Assembly (NCBI RefSeq): GCF_002240225.1
Contig: NZ_CP022584.1
Location: forward strand, 310,001-374,000
DNA: 64,000 nt
Source of the DNA: Paenibacillus physcomitrellae
GTDB taxonomy: Bacteria > Bacillota > Bacilli > Paenibacillales > Paenibacillaceae
Direction of reading: 5' to 3'
Below are positions 8,039 to 16,867 of this stretch, piece after piece (within the stretch, counting starts at the first letter, position 1; each line of letters begins with the position of its first letter). The notes under the pieces were generated by a model. That model had not been told where the DNA came from, made no database searches, and was given only the letters and a program-made list of their open reading frames with translations. Both the position numbers and the translations under genes were made by a program.

Positions 8039-9145
8039 TCAGGAACGTATACGGTCCTGGCGGATCAGCCGCTCCCACTGCTCAGCGGATTCATCAGGAT
8101 GTACGTGAAGACCGATAATTACGATATAACCTGAACCGGGATAACGAGAAGCTTCATAAGAGAACCGGCCTCCTGCATACTGAATCAGGGTCGTTCCTTC
8201 GCCCTCCAGCTTTACATAACCCTTAGCGCGCACTATTTGCCCGGACAGACCGGCAAGGAAATGCTCAAGCTCTTCCCGCGAGAACGAGCGTTCCGCTGAA
8301 CAAGGAAGGGTAAAGGTCTGAACAGCGGAGAAAGAAGCATGAGCGGCTTCGGAACCCGCGGCTTGATGCTCGTGCTGATAGTCATGGACATGTTGAGGCT
8401 TTTGCTGAAGTTCCTGTTGAGGATGTTGTTGAATCACATGCAAGTGTTGGGTTCCGTGTGAAGAATGCCTGAGCTCACGCTGCGCGGAATAGGGCGGTTT
8501 ATTCTCAAGCTGCAGCTGCTGAGTGGAGGGAATGCCTTCAAGCAGCTTGCGAACGTCAATTTCGGCCTTCTGCGTGGTTTGCACGGCAGTCTTGGGGTTG
8601 TACCTGTGAACCAGATTTAGCACTTTGGAAACTTGAGTTTGGGAGGCCAGATCGGTTTTGTTGACCAGCACCAGGTCAGCGGCTTCCACCTGCTGGCGCA
8701 GCGTGCGGACAAGCTGTTTATCTGATGCAAAAAGACTGCTGTAATCCAGTGCATGCTCAGCATCCATGACGGTAATGCTATGTTTGACCGTTAAGCGTTC
8801 TGCAAAAGGCGGCTGGGACAGCAGGGAGGCAATTTCAACGGGATTAGCTACTCCTGTCAGCTCGATTAGCAGGAGATCGGGGCGGGTATAAAGCAGAGTC
8901 AGCAAGCTGCGGGCCAGATCTTCCTTTTTGCTGCAGCACACACAGCCGTCCAGCAATTTTTCTATCGAGAAGCCGGTCTCTTCATTCAGAATAAGGCCGT
9001 CTACATCCTGCCGTCCTAATTCGTTCATCAGAATTCCTGGCTTTAAAGCCCCGCGTCTTGCTTCCAGAAGCAATTTGATCAGCAGAGTCGTTTTTCCGCT
9101 GCCCAGAAATCCACTCAATACAATAACAGGTGTTTTATTATCCAT
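8039..9145 (-). CDS. COG0523 family GTPase with His-rich insert (putative zinc chaperone)
   Basis: 368 residues, a second CobW-type GTPase only distantly like the one at 4864. Walker A is GFLGSGKT (12-19), the metal motif is CVCC (68-71), Walker B-like LLIELTG, and the guanine motif is NKTD near residue 162. Between the GTPase and CobW_C domains (about residues 228-265) lies an insert full of His and Gln (HLHVIQQHPQ, HVHDYQHEH), the kind of metal-holding loop seen in COG0523 proteins for zinc or nickel. A degenerate Zur-like box 52 bp upstream suggests zinc control. The ribosome site GGGAG is about 13 nt from the ATG. Confidence 0.82.
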   Translation of the reverse strand: MDNKTPVIVLSGFLGSGKTTLLIKLLLEARRGALKPGILMNELGRQDVDGLILNEETGFSIEKLLDGCVCCSKKEDLARSLLTLLYTRPDLLLIELTGVANPVEIASLLSQPPFAERLTVKHSITVMDAEHALDYSSLFASDKQLVRTLRQQVEAADLVLVNKTDLASQTQVSKVLNLVHRYNPKTAVQTTQKAEIDVRKLLEGIPSTQQLQLENKPPYSAQRELRHSSHGTQHLHVIQQHPQQELQQKPQHVHDYQHEHQAAGSEAAHASFSAVQTFTLPCSAERSFSREELEHFLAGLSGQIVRAKGYVKLEGEGTTLIQYAGGRFSYEASRYPGSGYIVIIGLHVHPDESAEQWERLIRQDRIRS

Positions 9146-9196
9146 AAGTATAATCTCCCGTCCTTGGCTTTCTTTGCTAGTGTTCTATTCATTTAT

Positions 9197-9211
9197 ACGT
9201 AACCTTTACGA
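9197..9211. promoter_or_regulatory. Degenerate Zur-like box upstream of the minus-strand COG0523 gene
   Basis: Read on the minus strand, TCGTAAAGGTTACGT matches the Zur consensus at 11 of its 14 fixed positions. It abuts a possible -10 (TATAAA, minus strand, 9197-9192). No good -35 was seen. Confidence 0.45.
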
Positions 9212-9314
9212 ATAAAATGTTATAGGATAAAAAAAGCTTACGGAATGCCGTTTAAAAGCAATATCATTTCTTAATATATGAAGAATTAAATGTGTCAAAA
9301 ATTAGACATTTCGA

Positions 9315-9343
9315 TTGACGAATTTTGACTGAAGGTGTAAGAT
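9315..9343 (+). promoter_or_regulatory. Candidate zwf promoter
   Basis: TTGACG (9315-9320), 17 bp, TAAGAT (9338-9343), about 90 bp before zwf. The rest of the 289-bp gap 9146-9434 is AT-rich and holds no other recognised element besides the Zur-like box. Confidence 0.45.
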
Positions 9344-9434
9344 AACTAAGTCAGATACGCAATAACGATACGTAACCTGATATATTAATTATAGTTACTA
9401 TAGAGCTATAGAGAGAGTGGAGGTAAAAAATAGA

Positions 9435-10886
9435 ATGGACGCAATGACTTTTGTTTTGTTCGGCGCGACTGGTGATTTGGCTAAACGCAAAATTTATCCT
9501 GCGCTGTACAATCTTTTCCTGGATGGCAAACTGGCTTCGTCATTCACAGTTATTGGTCTGGGCCGTAAGGAAATAGCAGACCCAGATTTTCAAGCTAGTG
9601 TGAAAGACTCGCTCCAGAGCTTCTCCAGAAAACCGATTGATCCAAGCAATATTGACTCCTTCCTTAGCGTTTTCCATTACAGTTCCCTGAATGTCAACAA
9701 TGTAGATGACTTCAAGAAACTGCTCGGTGTTGCGCAAAAGTATGAAACAGAATTGGGAATTCCTGAAAACCGTCTTTTCTATCTTTCGGTTGCTCCAGAA
9801 TTCTTTGAAACCATTGCAGACAACATTAATGCAAGCGGTCTTGGCAATACTAAAGGCTGGAAACGCCTGATTATCGAAAAACCTTTCGGACACGATCTCG
9901 AATCCGCTCGTTCGCTGCAAGCGAACCTGAACCGTTCTTTCGAAGAAGAAGAAGTGTTCCGCATTGACCACTACTTGGGTAAACCCATGGTCCAGAACCT
10001 CGAAGTTCTCGGTTTTGCCAATCCTGTGCTTCAAGCGCTTTGGAACAACCGTTATATTGCCAACGTGCAGATTACGGCCAATGAGCTTGTAGGTGTAGAA
10101 GACAGAGCTGGCTACTACGATCACTCCGGTGCCATTCGCGATATGTTCCAAAACCACATGATGCAGCTGCTCATGATGGTCACCATGCATCTTCCTCATC
10201 GCAGTACGCCTGACGAAGTACGTGCCAAGAAGAAAAACATCATCAAATCGCTTCGTCCGATCAGCAAAGATAAAATCAATTCGCAAATCATCCGCGGCCA
10301 ATATGGACCGGGCTCTGTTAAAGGCGTGGAAGTTCCAGGCTACAGAGACGAAAACGGTATTGGACCGGATTCCCATAACGACACTTATGTTGCCGCACGC
10401 CTGAAGCTTGAAACTCCTTTCTGGGAAGGCGTTCCTTTCTACATCCGTACTGGTAAACGTACCGGGGAGAAATCCACCCGGATCGTCATTGAATTTAAAG
10501 AGCCGCTTAAGGCTTCAACATTCCCTGATGAAGTTATTCCTCCAAACTTGTTGACCATTGAGGTCAATCCGGAGGAGAAAATTACTCTGCAATTGAACAT
10601 GAAAGATAAAAACAATACCAAACAGCTTGAGCCTGTAGTGATGGAATTCGGCGGAAGCTCCAAAGAAACACCTGAAGCTTACGAGAATTTGATCCATGAT
10701 GCGCTTCTTGGCGATTCAACCTTCTTCGCACACTGGGATGAAGTGGAATTGTCTTGGGCTTGGGTACAACCTGTACTTGACGCTTTTGCAGCTAACGAAG
10801 TTCCGCTTCATTTCTACCCAGCCGGCAGCGACGGCCCGGATGCGGCTCATGAACTGCTTGCGCAAGACGGTTACAAATGGTGGTAA
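9435..10886 (+). CDS. zwf: Glucose-6-phosphate 1-dehydrogenase
   Basis: 483 residues from ATG 9435. GGAGGT at 9419-9424 lies 10 nt upstream and decides this start; an in-frame GTG at 9417 is part of that ribosome site. The N-terminus has the NADP-binding FGATGDLAKRK, and RIDHYLGK near residues 176-183 is the family's catalytic and substrate-binding signature. It oxidises glucose-6-phosphate to 6-phosphogluconolactone, making NADPH, the first step of the oxidative pentose phosphate path. The 6-phosphogluconate dehydrogenase follows 92 bp later; the lactonase is not here. Length is standard for the family. Confidence 0.97.
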   Translation: MDAMTFVLFGATGDLAKRKIYPALYNLFLDGKLASSFTVIGLGRKEIADPDFQASVKDSLQSFSRKPIDPSNIDSFLSVFHYSSLNVNNVDDFKKLLGVAQKYETELGIPENRLFYLSVAPEFFETIADNINASGLGNTKGWKRLIIEKPFGHDLESARSLQANLNRSFEEEEVFRIDHYLGKPMVQNLEVLGFANPVLQALWNNRYIANVQITANELVGVEDRAGYYDHSGAIRDMFQNHMMQLLMMVTMHLPHRSTPDEVRAKKKNIIKSLRPISKDKINSQIIRGQYGPGSVKGVEVPGYRDENGIGPDSHNDTYVAARLKLETPFWEGVPFYIRTGKRTGEKSTRIVIEFKEPLKASTFPDEVIPPNLLTIEVNPEEKITLQLNMKDKNNTKQLEPVVMEFGGSSKETPEAYENLIHDALLGDSTFFAHWDEVELSWAWVQPVLDAFAANEVPLHFYPAGSDGPDAAHELLAQDGYKWW

Positions 10887-10978
10887 GCTAACCCATACGG
10901 GTAATTGCTAATATAGATTTATTTCTTTAGTGAAGAGCAGCTAGCCAATTTATTTAACATATTAGGAGGTTTCTTCAA

Positions 10979-11872
10979 ATGAAAGTAGGATTAGTCGGAC
11001 TAGGTAAAATGGGCTTGAACCTTGGTAAAAACTTGATGGATCACAAACATGAGGTTGTTGCTTTTGACCTTAACCAAGCGGCAATTGCTGAAATGACAGA
11101 ATACGGCGCTACAGGCGCTTCCACAATCGCTGAGCTGGTAGCGGCTATGCCTGCACCACGTGTATTGTGGGTTATGGTTCCGCACCAAGTTGTTGATAAC
11201 GTATTGGACGAAGCGGCTCCGCTTCTTAGCGCAGGTGATATTATCATCGAAGGCGGCAACAGCCATTACAAAGAATCCAAAGCTCGTTATGAGAAACTGA
11301 AAGCTTCCGGCATCCACTTTATGGACGCAGGTACTTCCGGCGGTATGGAAGGCGCTCGTAACGGCGCTTGCTACATGATTGGCGGCGACCCAGAAGCTTG
11401 GGAAGTTGTTGAACCTATCTTCCGCGACACAGCTGTAGAAAATGGCTACCTGTATGCAGGTCCATCCGGCAGCGGCCACTTCCTGAAAATGGTTCACAAC
11501 GGCGTTGAATACGGTATGATGGCATCCATCGGCGAAGGTTTCGAAGTTCTTGAGAAGAGCAACTACGAATTCGACTACGAAAAAGTAGCCCGCGTTTGGA
11601 ACAACGGTTCCGTTATCCGCTCCTGGCTGATGGAATTGACTGAAAAAGCGTTCTCCAAAGACAGCAACCTGGACGAGCTTAAAGGTGTTATGCACTCTTC
11701 CGGCGAAGGCAAATGGACGATTGAAGAAGCGCTTGATCTTCAAGCAGCTACTCCGGTTATCGCCATGTCCTTGCTGATGCGTTACCGTTCCCTGGAAGCT
11801 GATACTTTCCAAGGTAAAGTTGTTGCGGCTCTGCGTAACGAATTTGGCGGCCACGCTGTAGAAAAGAAATAA
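10979..11872 (+). CDS. gnd: 6-phosphogluconate dehydrogenase, decarboxylating, short form
   Basis: 297 residues after a strong AGGAGG. An N-terminal Rossmann motif GLGKMGLNLG, then GGNSHYKES, the substrate motif DAGTSGGMEGARNGACYMIGG split over residues 115-135, and FLKMVHNGVEYGMM with the catalytic Lys near residue 170. This is the short form of about 300 residues (GndA/YqeC-like), which lacks most of the C-terminal domain of the usual 470-residue enzyme and in characterised cases often prefers NAD+. It converts 6-phosphogluconate to ribulose-5-phosphate and CO2. With zwf it gives the oxidative pentose phosphate branch. A strong terminator follows. Confidence 0.93.
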   Translation: MKVGLVGLGKMGLNLGKNLMDHKHEVVAFDLNQAAIAEMTEYGATGASTIAELVAAMPAPRVLWVMVPHQVVDNVLDEAAPLLSAGDIIIEGGNSHYKESKARYEKLKASGIHFMDAGTSGGMEGARNGACYMIGGDPEAWEVVEPIFRDTAVENGYLYAGPSGSGHFLKMVHNGVEYGMMASIGEGFEVLEKSNYEFDYEKVARVWNNGSVIRSWLMELTEKAFSKDSNLDELKGVMHSSGEGKWTIEEALDLQAATPVIAMSLLMRYRSLEADTFQGKVVAALRNEFGGHAVEKK

Positions 11873-11889
11873 GCTACAGCTAACTATAA

Positions 11890-11932
11890 GAAACGGCAGT
11901 TCCTCGGATGAGGAACTGCCGTTTTGTTTTTT
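11890..11932 (+). terminator. Strong terminator after gnd
   Basis: A 15-bp perfect stem (AAACGGCAGTTCCTC with its complement), a 4-nt loop and a T-rich tail GTTTTGTTTTTT. The symmetrical A-rich flank may also serve the convergent kinase gene. Confidence 0.92.
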
Positions 11933-11960
11933 ATTTGGGTTATATAGACCTTTAACCGCC

Positions 11961-13514
11961 TTAGGATGGATTCCCGCTCGCTTTAAGCGGCAGCTGCACA
12001 TAAAAGGTTGTCCCTTCACCGATCCGGGTCTGAACCTTAATTGTGCCGCCGTGAGCTTCTATCATGGACAAGCTGATCGCAAGGCCCAGGCCTGCGCCTC
12101 CATGCTTACGCGCTCTCGAAACGTCACTGCGGTAGAAACGTTCAAAAACGTGGGGCAGATGCTCTCTATCAATTCCGGGACCGTTGTCGCTGACGGACAG
12201 GACGGCTTCTTGTCCGGTTGAATGCAGGCCTACATGAATGGAACCGGATTCGGGATCCGTATGCTGAACGGCGTTTTGAAACAGGTTAAGCACAACCTGC
12301 TTCAGCTTGTCTTTGTCCACTTGCCCCGAAATACCGGCTGCCAGCGTGAAAGAAACCATTCTTTGCCCGGACAGGATGCGAAGGTGTGGCTCCATTTCCA
12401 GCACCAGCCCGTCCAGACTTGTCCGGGTCAGCGTTAATTCCGGCGCCCGGTCCAGCTTGGCAAGCATAAGCAGATCTTCGATCAGCTTCTTCATCCGGAT
12501 CGACTCGCCGTGCATGCTGTTCAGCGCTGAATTGAGCTGCTCGGGCCGGATGGAGGAAGAGCGCAAAAGCACCTCCAGAAAGCCGTGAATAGAAGTCAGC
12601 GGTGTCCGCAGTTCATGTGAGGCGTCCGCTGTGAAGCGGCGCATCTGTTCTTTGGCTTCCCGCTCTGCCTCAAAGGAAAGCTCCAGCCGCTCCAGCATGC
12701 CGTTAAAAGAAGAAGAGAGCCTGTCGATTTCCTCCTGGCCCAGCTGTTCGGGAACCCGCTGCTTCAGATTGCCTGCATCAGTAGCAGCTACAGCCTGGAT
12801 AATCTGATTCAAAGGAACTAACGTCCGGCGGATCAGCGGCATATAGAGGAGCAGTCCTCCTGCCATAGCGAGCAGAGAAAGGACGAGAAAGATAACCAGC
12901 TGACGCATGGCCACGTCCACCAGCGGACCTGTTTCCGTACCCATTTGAACCAGTCCGGTAATCCGTTCACCGTATTCGCTTCCGGATCCTGCCGGGGAAG
13001 GGGAGCCGAAACCTTCTCTGCCTGGAAGATTAGGACTGTCCGCAGGGCGGAAGACCACCAATTGATCGTTCCCCTCCGAATCCTTGACGATCCGGTATTT
13101 AATTTTCTCCCGGGATTTCCACTGTTGAAGAATACTTTCGTATTCCGAAGCGGATAACACCGGGTACCCCGTTTCGGTCGATTGTGTAAGACTGACGTAA
13201 GAACCATCCTCTTGAATGTACCCAAGCGAAGTATCCGTTGGTGTAAACAGAATTGGTCTGTAATTTCTGCTTTGATTTGGCGGCTGCTTCAGCTGTTCAC
13301 GTTTGACCAGCAGATCAACGGGCATGGAGCGGAGCTGGTTCTCCATCGTCTCCGCGCGGCTGTTGTACAGAAAGTTCTTCATCACGAAATACTGCACCCC
13401 GCCGATCAGCAGCAGCAGCGTTGCCAAAATAAATAAAGATCTAGCCAGCAGCTGCGTTCTGAGCGATCTGGGGAAGAGGATTCGTCTTAGCCATATCCAA
13501 TCCGGAAGCTTCAT
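11961..13514 (-). CDS. Two-component sensor histidine kinase
   Basis: 517 residues. A first membrane span near residues 17-40 (LLARSLFILATLLLLIGGVQYF), an extracytoplasmic sensing region of about 160 residues, a second span near 210-232, a HAMP linker, a HisKA domain with ASHELRTPLTS (phosphorylated His near residue 297) and a HATPase_c domain with N, G1 (DNGPGID) and G2 (GGAGLGLAI) boxes. Its start overlaps the stop of the response regulator gene by ATGA, so the two are translationally coupled. The signal is unknown. The divergent GT39 operon is the likeliest neighbour to be a target (inference). Confidence 0.93.
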   Translation of the reverse strand: MKLPDWIWLRRILFPRSLRTQLLARSLFILATLLLLIGGVQYFVMKNFLYNSRAETMENQLRSMPVDLLVKREQLKQPPNQSRNYRPILFTPTDTSLGYIQEDGSYVSLTQSTETGYPVLSASEYESILQQWKSREKIKYRIVKDSEGNDQLVVFRPADSPNLPGREGFGSPSPAGSGSEYGERITGLVQMGTETGPLVDVAMRQLVIFLVLSLLAMAGGLLLYMPLIRRTLVPLNQIIQAVAATDAGNLKQRVPEQLGQEEIDRLSSSFNGMLERLELSFEAEREAKEQMRRFTADASHELRTPLTSIHGFLEVLLRSSSIRPEQLNSALNSMHGESIRMKKLIEDLLMLAKLDRAPELTLTRTSLDGLVLEMEPHLRILSGQRMVSFTLAAGISGQVDKDKLKQVVLNLFQNAVQHTDPESGSIHVGLHSTGQEAVLSVSDNGPGIDREHLPHVFERFYRSDVSRARKHGGAGLGLAISLSMIEAHGGTIKVQTRIGEGTTFYVQLPLKASGNPS

Positions 13515-14191
13515 GACAAATCAACCCGGTATCCCGCTCCGCGCAGCGTCCGGATCAGACGGTGCTCCTTGTCGCCGAGCTTGTCCCTAAGCGAGCGGAT
13601 ATAGACCTCGACGATATTTTCTTCCCCTCCGAAGTCGTAACCCCATACTTTGTCGAGAATCAGGGTTTTGCTCAGCACAATGCCGTGATTCAGCACCATA
13701 TACCTGAGCAGCTCATGTTCGGTCGGTGAGAGCTCCAGCACCTTGCCCTGGAACCCGATTTCCTTACGTTTGTCATCGATCCGGAACGGACCGATCGCCA
13801 CTTCCCCGAACAGCGTCGGGAACTGGTTGCGGAGCCGGGCCTGAATGCGGGCCAGAAGCTCTTCAAAGCTGAACGGTTTGACGACGTAATCGTCAGCACC
13901 GAGCTTGAGGCCTTTCACTTTATCATCGACCTCGTCTTTGGCGGTCAGCATGATCACGGCAGCTTGGCTGCCGTTTTTCTTCAGAATCCGGCATACTTCA
14001 AATCCGTCCATCCCCGGCATCATGACATCGAGAATGACGATGTGGGGGGAGAACTCTTCAGCGGCTGCTACAGCCGTTATTCCGTCAGGGGCCGTGGCAA
14101 CCTCGAAGCCTTCATTCACAAGCCCCATCTCCAGAAACTGCAAAATGTGAGGCTCGTCATCCACGAGCAGAACTTTAATTTCTTTTTCCAT
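13511..14191 (-). CDS. OmpR/PhoB-family response regulator
   Basis: 226 residues from ATG 14191, chosen because AAAGGTG lies 6 nt upstream; an in-frame GTG at 14200 is inside that ribosome site. The receiver domain has the acidic pair DDE (11-13), phosphoacceptor Asp55 (VILDVMMPG), Thr in MLTAKDE and Lys in VVKPF. A winged-helix Trans_reg_C domain follows (ELSPTEHELLRYM ... VYIRSLRDKLGD ... RTLRGAGYRVD). It is phosphorylated by the kinase encoded next and binds direct repeats as a dimer. A TTCAGCT direct repeat with 11-bp period lies in the shared divergent region at 14351-14368. Confidence 0.94.
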   Translation of the reverse strand: MEKEIKVLLVDDEPHILQFLEMGLVNEGFEVATAPDGITAVAAAEEFSPHIVILDVMMPGMDGFEVCRILKKNGSQAAVIMLTAKDEVDDKVKGLKLGADDYVVKPFSFEELLARIQARLRNQFPTLFGEVAIGPFRIDDKRKEIGFQGKVLELSPTEHELLRYMVLNHGIVLSKTLILDKVWGYDFGGEENIVEVYIRSLRDKLGDKEHRLIRTLRGAGYRVDLS

Positions 14192-14350
14192 ATCATTCAC
14201 CTTTAATTGGATTCTTTCTAATCATACCTCTTATATCTCCATTATGAAGCCTGCTGCTGAGTTCTGCCTTAACCGAAACTGAAAAAATGCTGAATAAGGG
14301 TTATTTAAAATAAATGTTACACTGCGTGAAAGTTTTCAAGTTTATTTTCC

Positions 14351-14368
14351 TTCAGCTAACTTTCAGCT
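14351..14368 (+). promoter_or_regulatory. TTCAGCT direct repeat, candidate response-regulator site
   Basis: TTCAGCT at 14351-14357 and 14362-14368 are spaced 11 bp start to start, one helical turn, typical for OmpR-family dimers. It lies between the two-component genes and the GT39 gene, about 115 bp before the GT39 start. Confidence 0.4.
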
Positions 14369-14483
14369 TTTTTTCATATGCGTCTCAGGTACAGCAGGCA
14401 CAATGGGAAAAGCCAAACGACCTGCCCAAAAAGGTTCAAATCAACAAACACGATCATTATCTGCAAAAGAAAGAGGTCAAGCG

Positions 14484-16862
14484 ATGGAGACAATGGACAA
14501 CGGAAGGAAACTGACAAGAAGGGTAGACTATTTCCTTGCTGGCAGTATGCTGGTTGCAGCCTTTTTGAATATGTATCTGATTTGGACGGATAAATATGCT
14601 AATACGTATTATACGACAGCGGTAGCCAGCATGATGAAGAATATGCACAACTTCTTCTACGGCACGCTCGACAGCGGCGGATTCGTCACGGTAGATAAAC
14701 CGCCTTTGACGTTTATGATTCAAACGCTATTTGCCTTTATATTCGGCCTGCACGGCTGGAGCGTCATCTTGCCCCAGGCTTTGGCAGGGGTGGGATCGGT
14801 TCTGTTGGTCTACCTGCTGGTCAAACCAAGCTTTGGAATGGGGGCAGCAAGAATCGGGGCTTTGGTTATGGCCTGCACGCCGGTAGCGGTATCGGTCAGC
14901 AGAACGAATAACATCGACAGTATGCTGGTATTTGCGCTGCTCCTCGCGGTTTGGTTTCTGTTTAAAGGCGTTAAGCAGCATAAAATGTGGGCCGTGATCG
15001 TTGGCTTTGGCCTGATTGGCATTGGATTCAATATCAAGATGCTTGAAGCTTACATGGTTCTTCCGGCTTTTTATTTCTTCTATATACTGGCGGGAGCGGG
15101 CGGATGGAAGAAAAAAACGGTCACACTGATCCTATCTACGGTCGTTTGTGCTGTAATCTCTCTTTCCTGGGCGGTTATTGTGGATTCCGTTCCCGAGGAC
15201 CAGCGGCCTTATATCGGCAGCAGTGAGACCAATTCGGTATTAAATCTCGCTTTTGGCTACAACGGGGTATCCCGTTTGACAGGCGATCGCAGCCCCGGCG
15301 GCAGCGGTAACCGATCAGACCGGGGGCTTGGGTTAGGCCTGGGGACAGGAGCAGGTACTGAAGATGGAGCAGCCTTCAGCGGCTTTGCCGGAACCAGGGG
15401 AGGCAATGTGAATAGTGCAAGCCGTGACAGTTCTAACGCCGGTGTAGAGGGTGGGGGTTCGGGTTCGGACGACCGCCGCTCCTTCGGTGGCGTAAATGGC
15501 GGAAACTTCGAGAATCCAGGCTTTGCCGGGGAGAGACCTACGATGAACTTTGGCGGAGGCGGTGCGTTTAATACCGGAACCAAAGGACCACTGCGTCTGT
15601 TCCAGTCCGAGTTATCCGGACAAGCAAGCTGGATGCTGCCTTTTGTCCTGTTTGGATGTATCGCTTTGTTTGCAAGCTTCAGAATTCGCCGTATGAGCTG
15701 GAAACAGAAAGAGGCTTTGTTTTGGCTGGCCTGGCTGATTCCGGTGATGGGATTCTTCAGTATGGCCGGCTTCTTCCACCAATATTATCTGATCATGATG
15801 GCTCCTCCAATTGCAGCTTTGACGGGCTCCGGCTGGTCGGAGATGGCCCGGCAGTGGACAGAGCGGGACAGCTGGAAAGCCTGGCTGCTGCCTGCAGCGG
15901 TGCTGCTGACGGCGGCATTCTCCTGGTATATTGTGCACCCTTATGATTCCGTTATCGGCAAGGGCTGGTCCATCGCTATTCTGATCACCGGCGTGCTTGC
16001 GGCATTGTGGCTGATCATCGGCCTCATGAACCCGTCTTTGTCCAAAATGGCGGCTGTCCTTGGTTTTCTGGTTTTGTTGATCGGCCCAATGTACTGGGCG
16101 CTCACACCGATTATTTATGGCCAAAGCAGTATGACTCCATCGGCAGGACCAAGTTTAGCCGGCGGGTTTGGCACATTCAGCGGTTTCAGCGGCTTCGCGG
16201 GCTTTGGCGGAGGTCGTAATGGTGGTAATAGTGGTAACGGTGAAAATGGTGGCGGTGATAGCGGAGATAACGGTGAAAATGGCGGGCCGGCCGCTTTGGG
16301 CAGAGCCGATAGCCGGAACGGTCAGAATGGTTTTGCTGCCGATGGTGGAACAGAGGCACGTACAGGCGCAAGCCGCCGCTTGACCCCAACCGCAGGGTCT
16401 CCGGAGGAGGGTTCGGGCCTGAATGAAAGTTTGTATCAATATTTGAAAGATAACAACACAGGTCAGAAATATCTGTTTGCGGCTAGCGATTATACGACAC
16501 TTGCCCCTTATATCATTGAAAAGGGAGAAACCGTCATCAGTTTAGGTGGGTTTAGCGGTTCGGATCCCGTACTTAGCGTGGACAGACTGCAGAAGCTGAT
16601 CGATTCCGGTCAATTGAAATTTATATACCTGTCCGGCGGCCGGGGCGGCAGCAGCACGCTCAGCCAGTGGATTCAGGACCATGGTACCGAGGTACCGTCC
16701 AGCGAATGGCAGGGCGAAACCGCCCAGTCTTCTGAGAATATCACGGATAGTTCTCTTGCCGCTGCCCAAGGGGATGCCCAAAACAGCGTTGCCCAGACCG
16801 GCGGTTTTGGTTTCGGCCGCGAAGGCACTTTATATGAATTTACGCCTGAGCAGGGAGAGTGA
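14484..16862 (+). CDS. ykcB: GT39-family membrane glycosyltransferase (YkcB type) with Gly-rich inserts
   Basis: 792 residues from ATG 14484, chosen for GAGGT 6 nt upstream; an in-frame ATG at 14403 has no ribosome site. It is a polytopic GT-C enzyme of the PMT/ArnT/GT39 kind: first span near residues 15-33, then an external loop with TVDKPPLTFM (Asp typical of GT39 loops), then many more spans. Such enzymes take a sugar from a polyprenyl-phosphate carrier outside the membrane. The GT2 gene directly after it would make the carrier-linked sugar. Two low-complexity inserts rich in Gly, Ser and Asn lie at about residues 267-369 and 557-639; the family core does not need them. The C-terminal region looks soluble and extracytoplasmic. 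Confidence 0.85.
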   Translation: METMDNGRKLTRRVDYFLAGSMLVAAFLNMYLIWTDKYANTYYTTAVASMMKNMHNFFYGTLDSGGFVTVDKPPLTFMIQTLFAFIFGLHGWSVILPQALAGVGSVLLVYLLVKPSFGMGAARIGALVMACTPVAVSVSRTNNIDSMLVFALLLAVWFLFKGVKQHKMWAVIVGFGLIGIGFNIKMLEAYMVLPAFYFFYILAGAGGWKKKTVTLILSTVVCAVISLSWAVIVDSVPEDQRPYIGSSETNSVLNLAFGYNGVSRLTGDRSPGGSGNRSDRGLGLGLGTGAGTEDGAAFSGFAGTRGGNVNSASRDSSNAGVEGGGSGSDDRRSFGGVNGGNFENPGFAGERPTMNFGGGGAFNTGTKGPLRLFQSELSGQASWMLPFVLFGCIALFASFRIRRMSWKQKEALFWLAWLIPVMGFFSMAGFFHQYYLIMMAPPIAALTGSGWSEMARQWTERDSWKAWLLPAAVLLTAAFSWYIVHPYDSVIGKGWSIAILITGVLAALWLIIGLMNPSLSKMAAVLGFLVLLIGPMYWALTPIIYGQSSMTPSAGPSLAGGFGTFSGFSGFAGFGGGRNGGNSGNGENGGGDSGDNGENGGPAALGRADSRNGQNGFAADGGTEARTGASRRLTPTAGSPEEGSGLNESLYQYLKDNNTGQKYLFAASDYTTLAPYIIEKGETVISLGGFSGSDPVLSVDRLQKLIDSGQLKFIYLSGGRGGSSTLSQWIQDHGTEVPSSEWQGETAQSSENITDSSLAAAQGDAQNSVAQTGGFGFGREGTLYEFTPEQGE

Positions 16863-16867
16863 ATTCG

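Noticed and set aside
9540..10376. Minus-strand frame of 278 codons in zwf
   Set aside because: Antisense shadow of a conserved gene; no motif or ribosome site.
11000..12019. Minus-strand frame of 339 codons over gnd and the kinase end
   Set aside because: It runs through a strong terminator and opposes a clear dehydrogenase gene.
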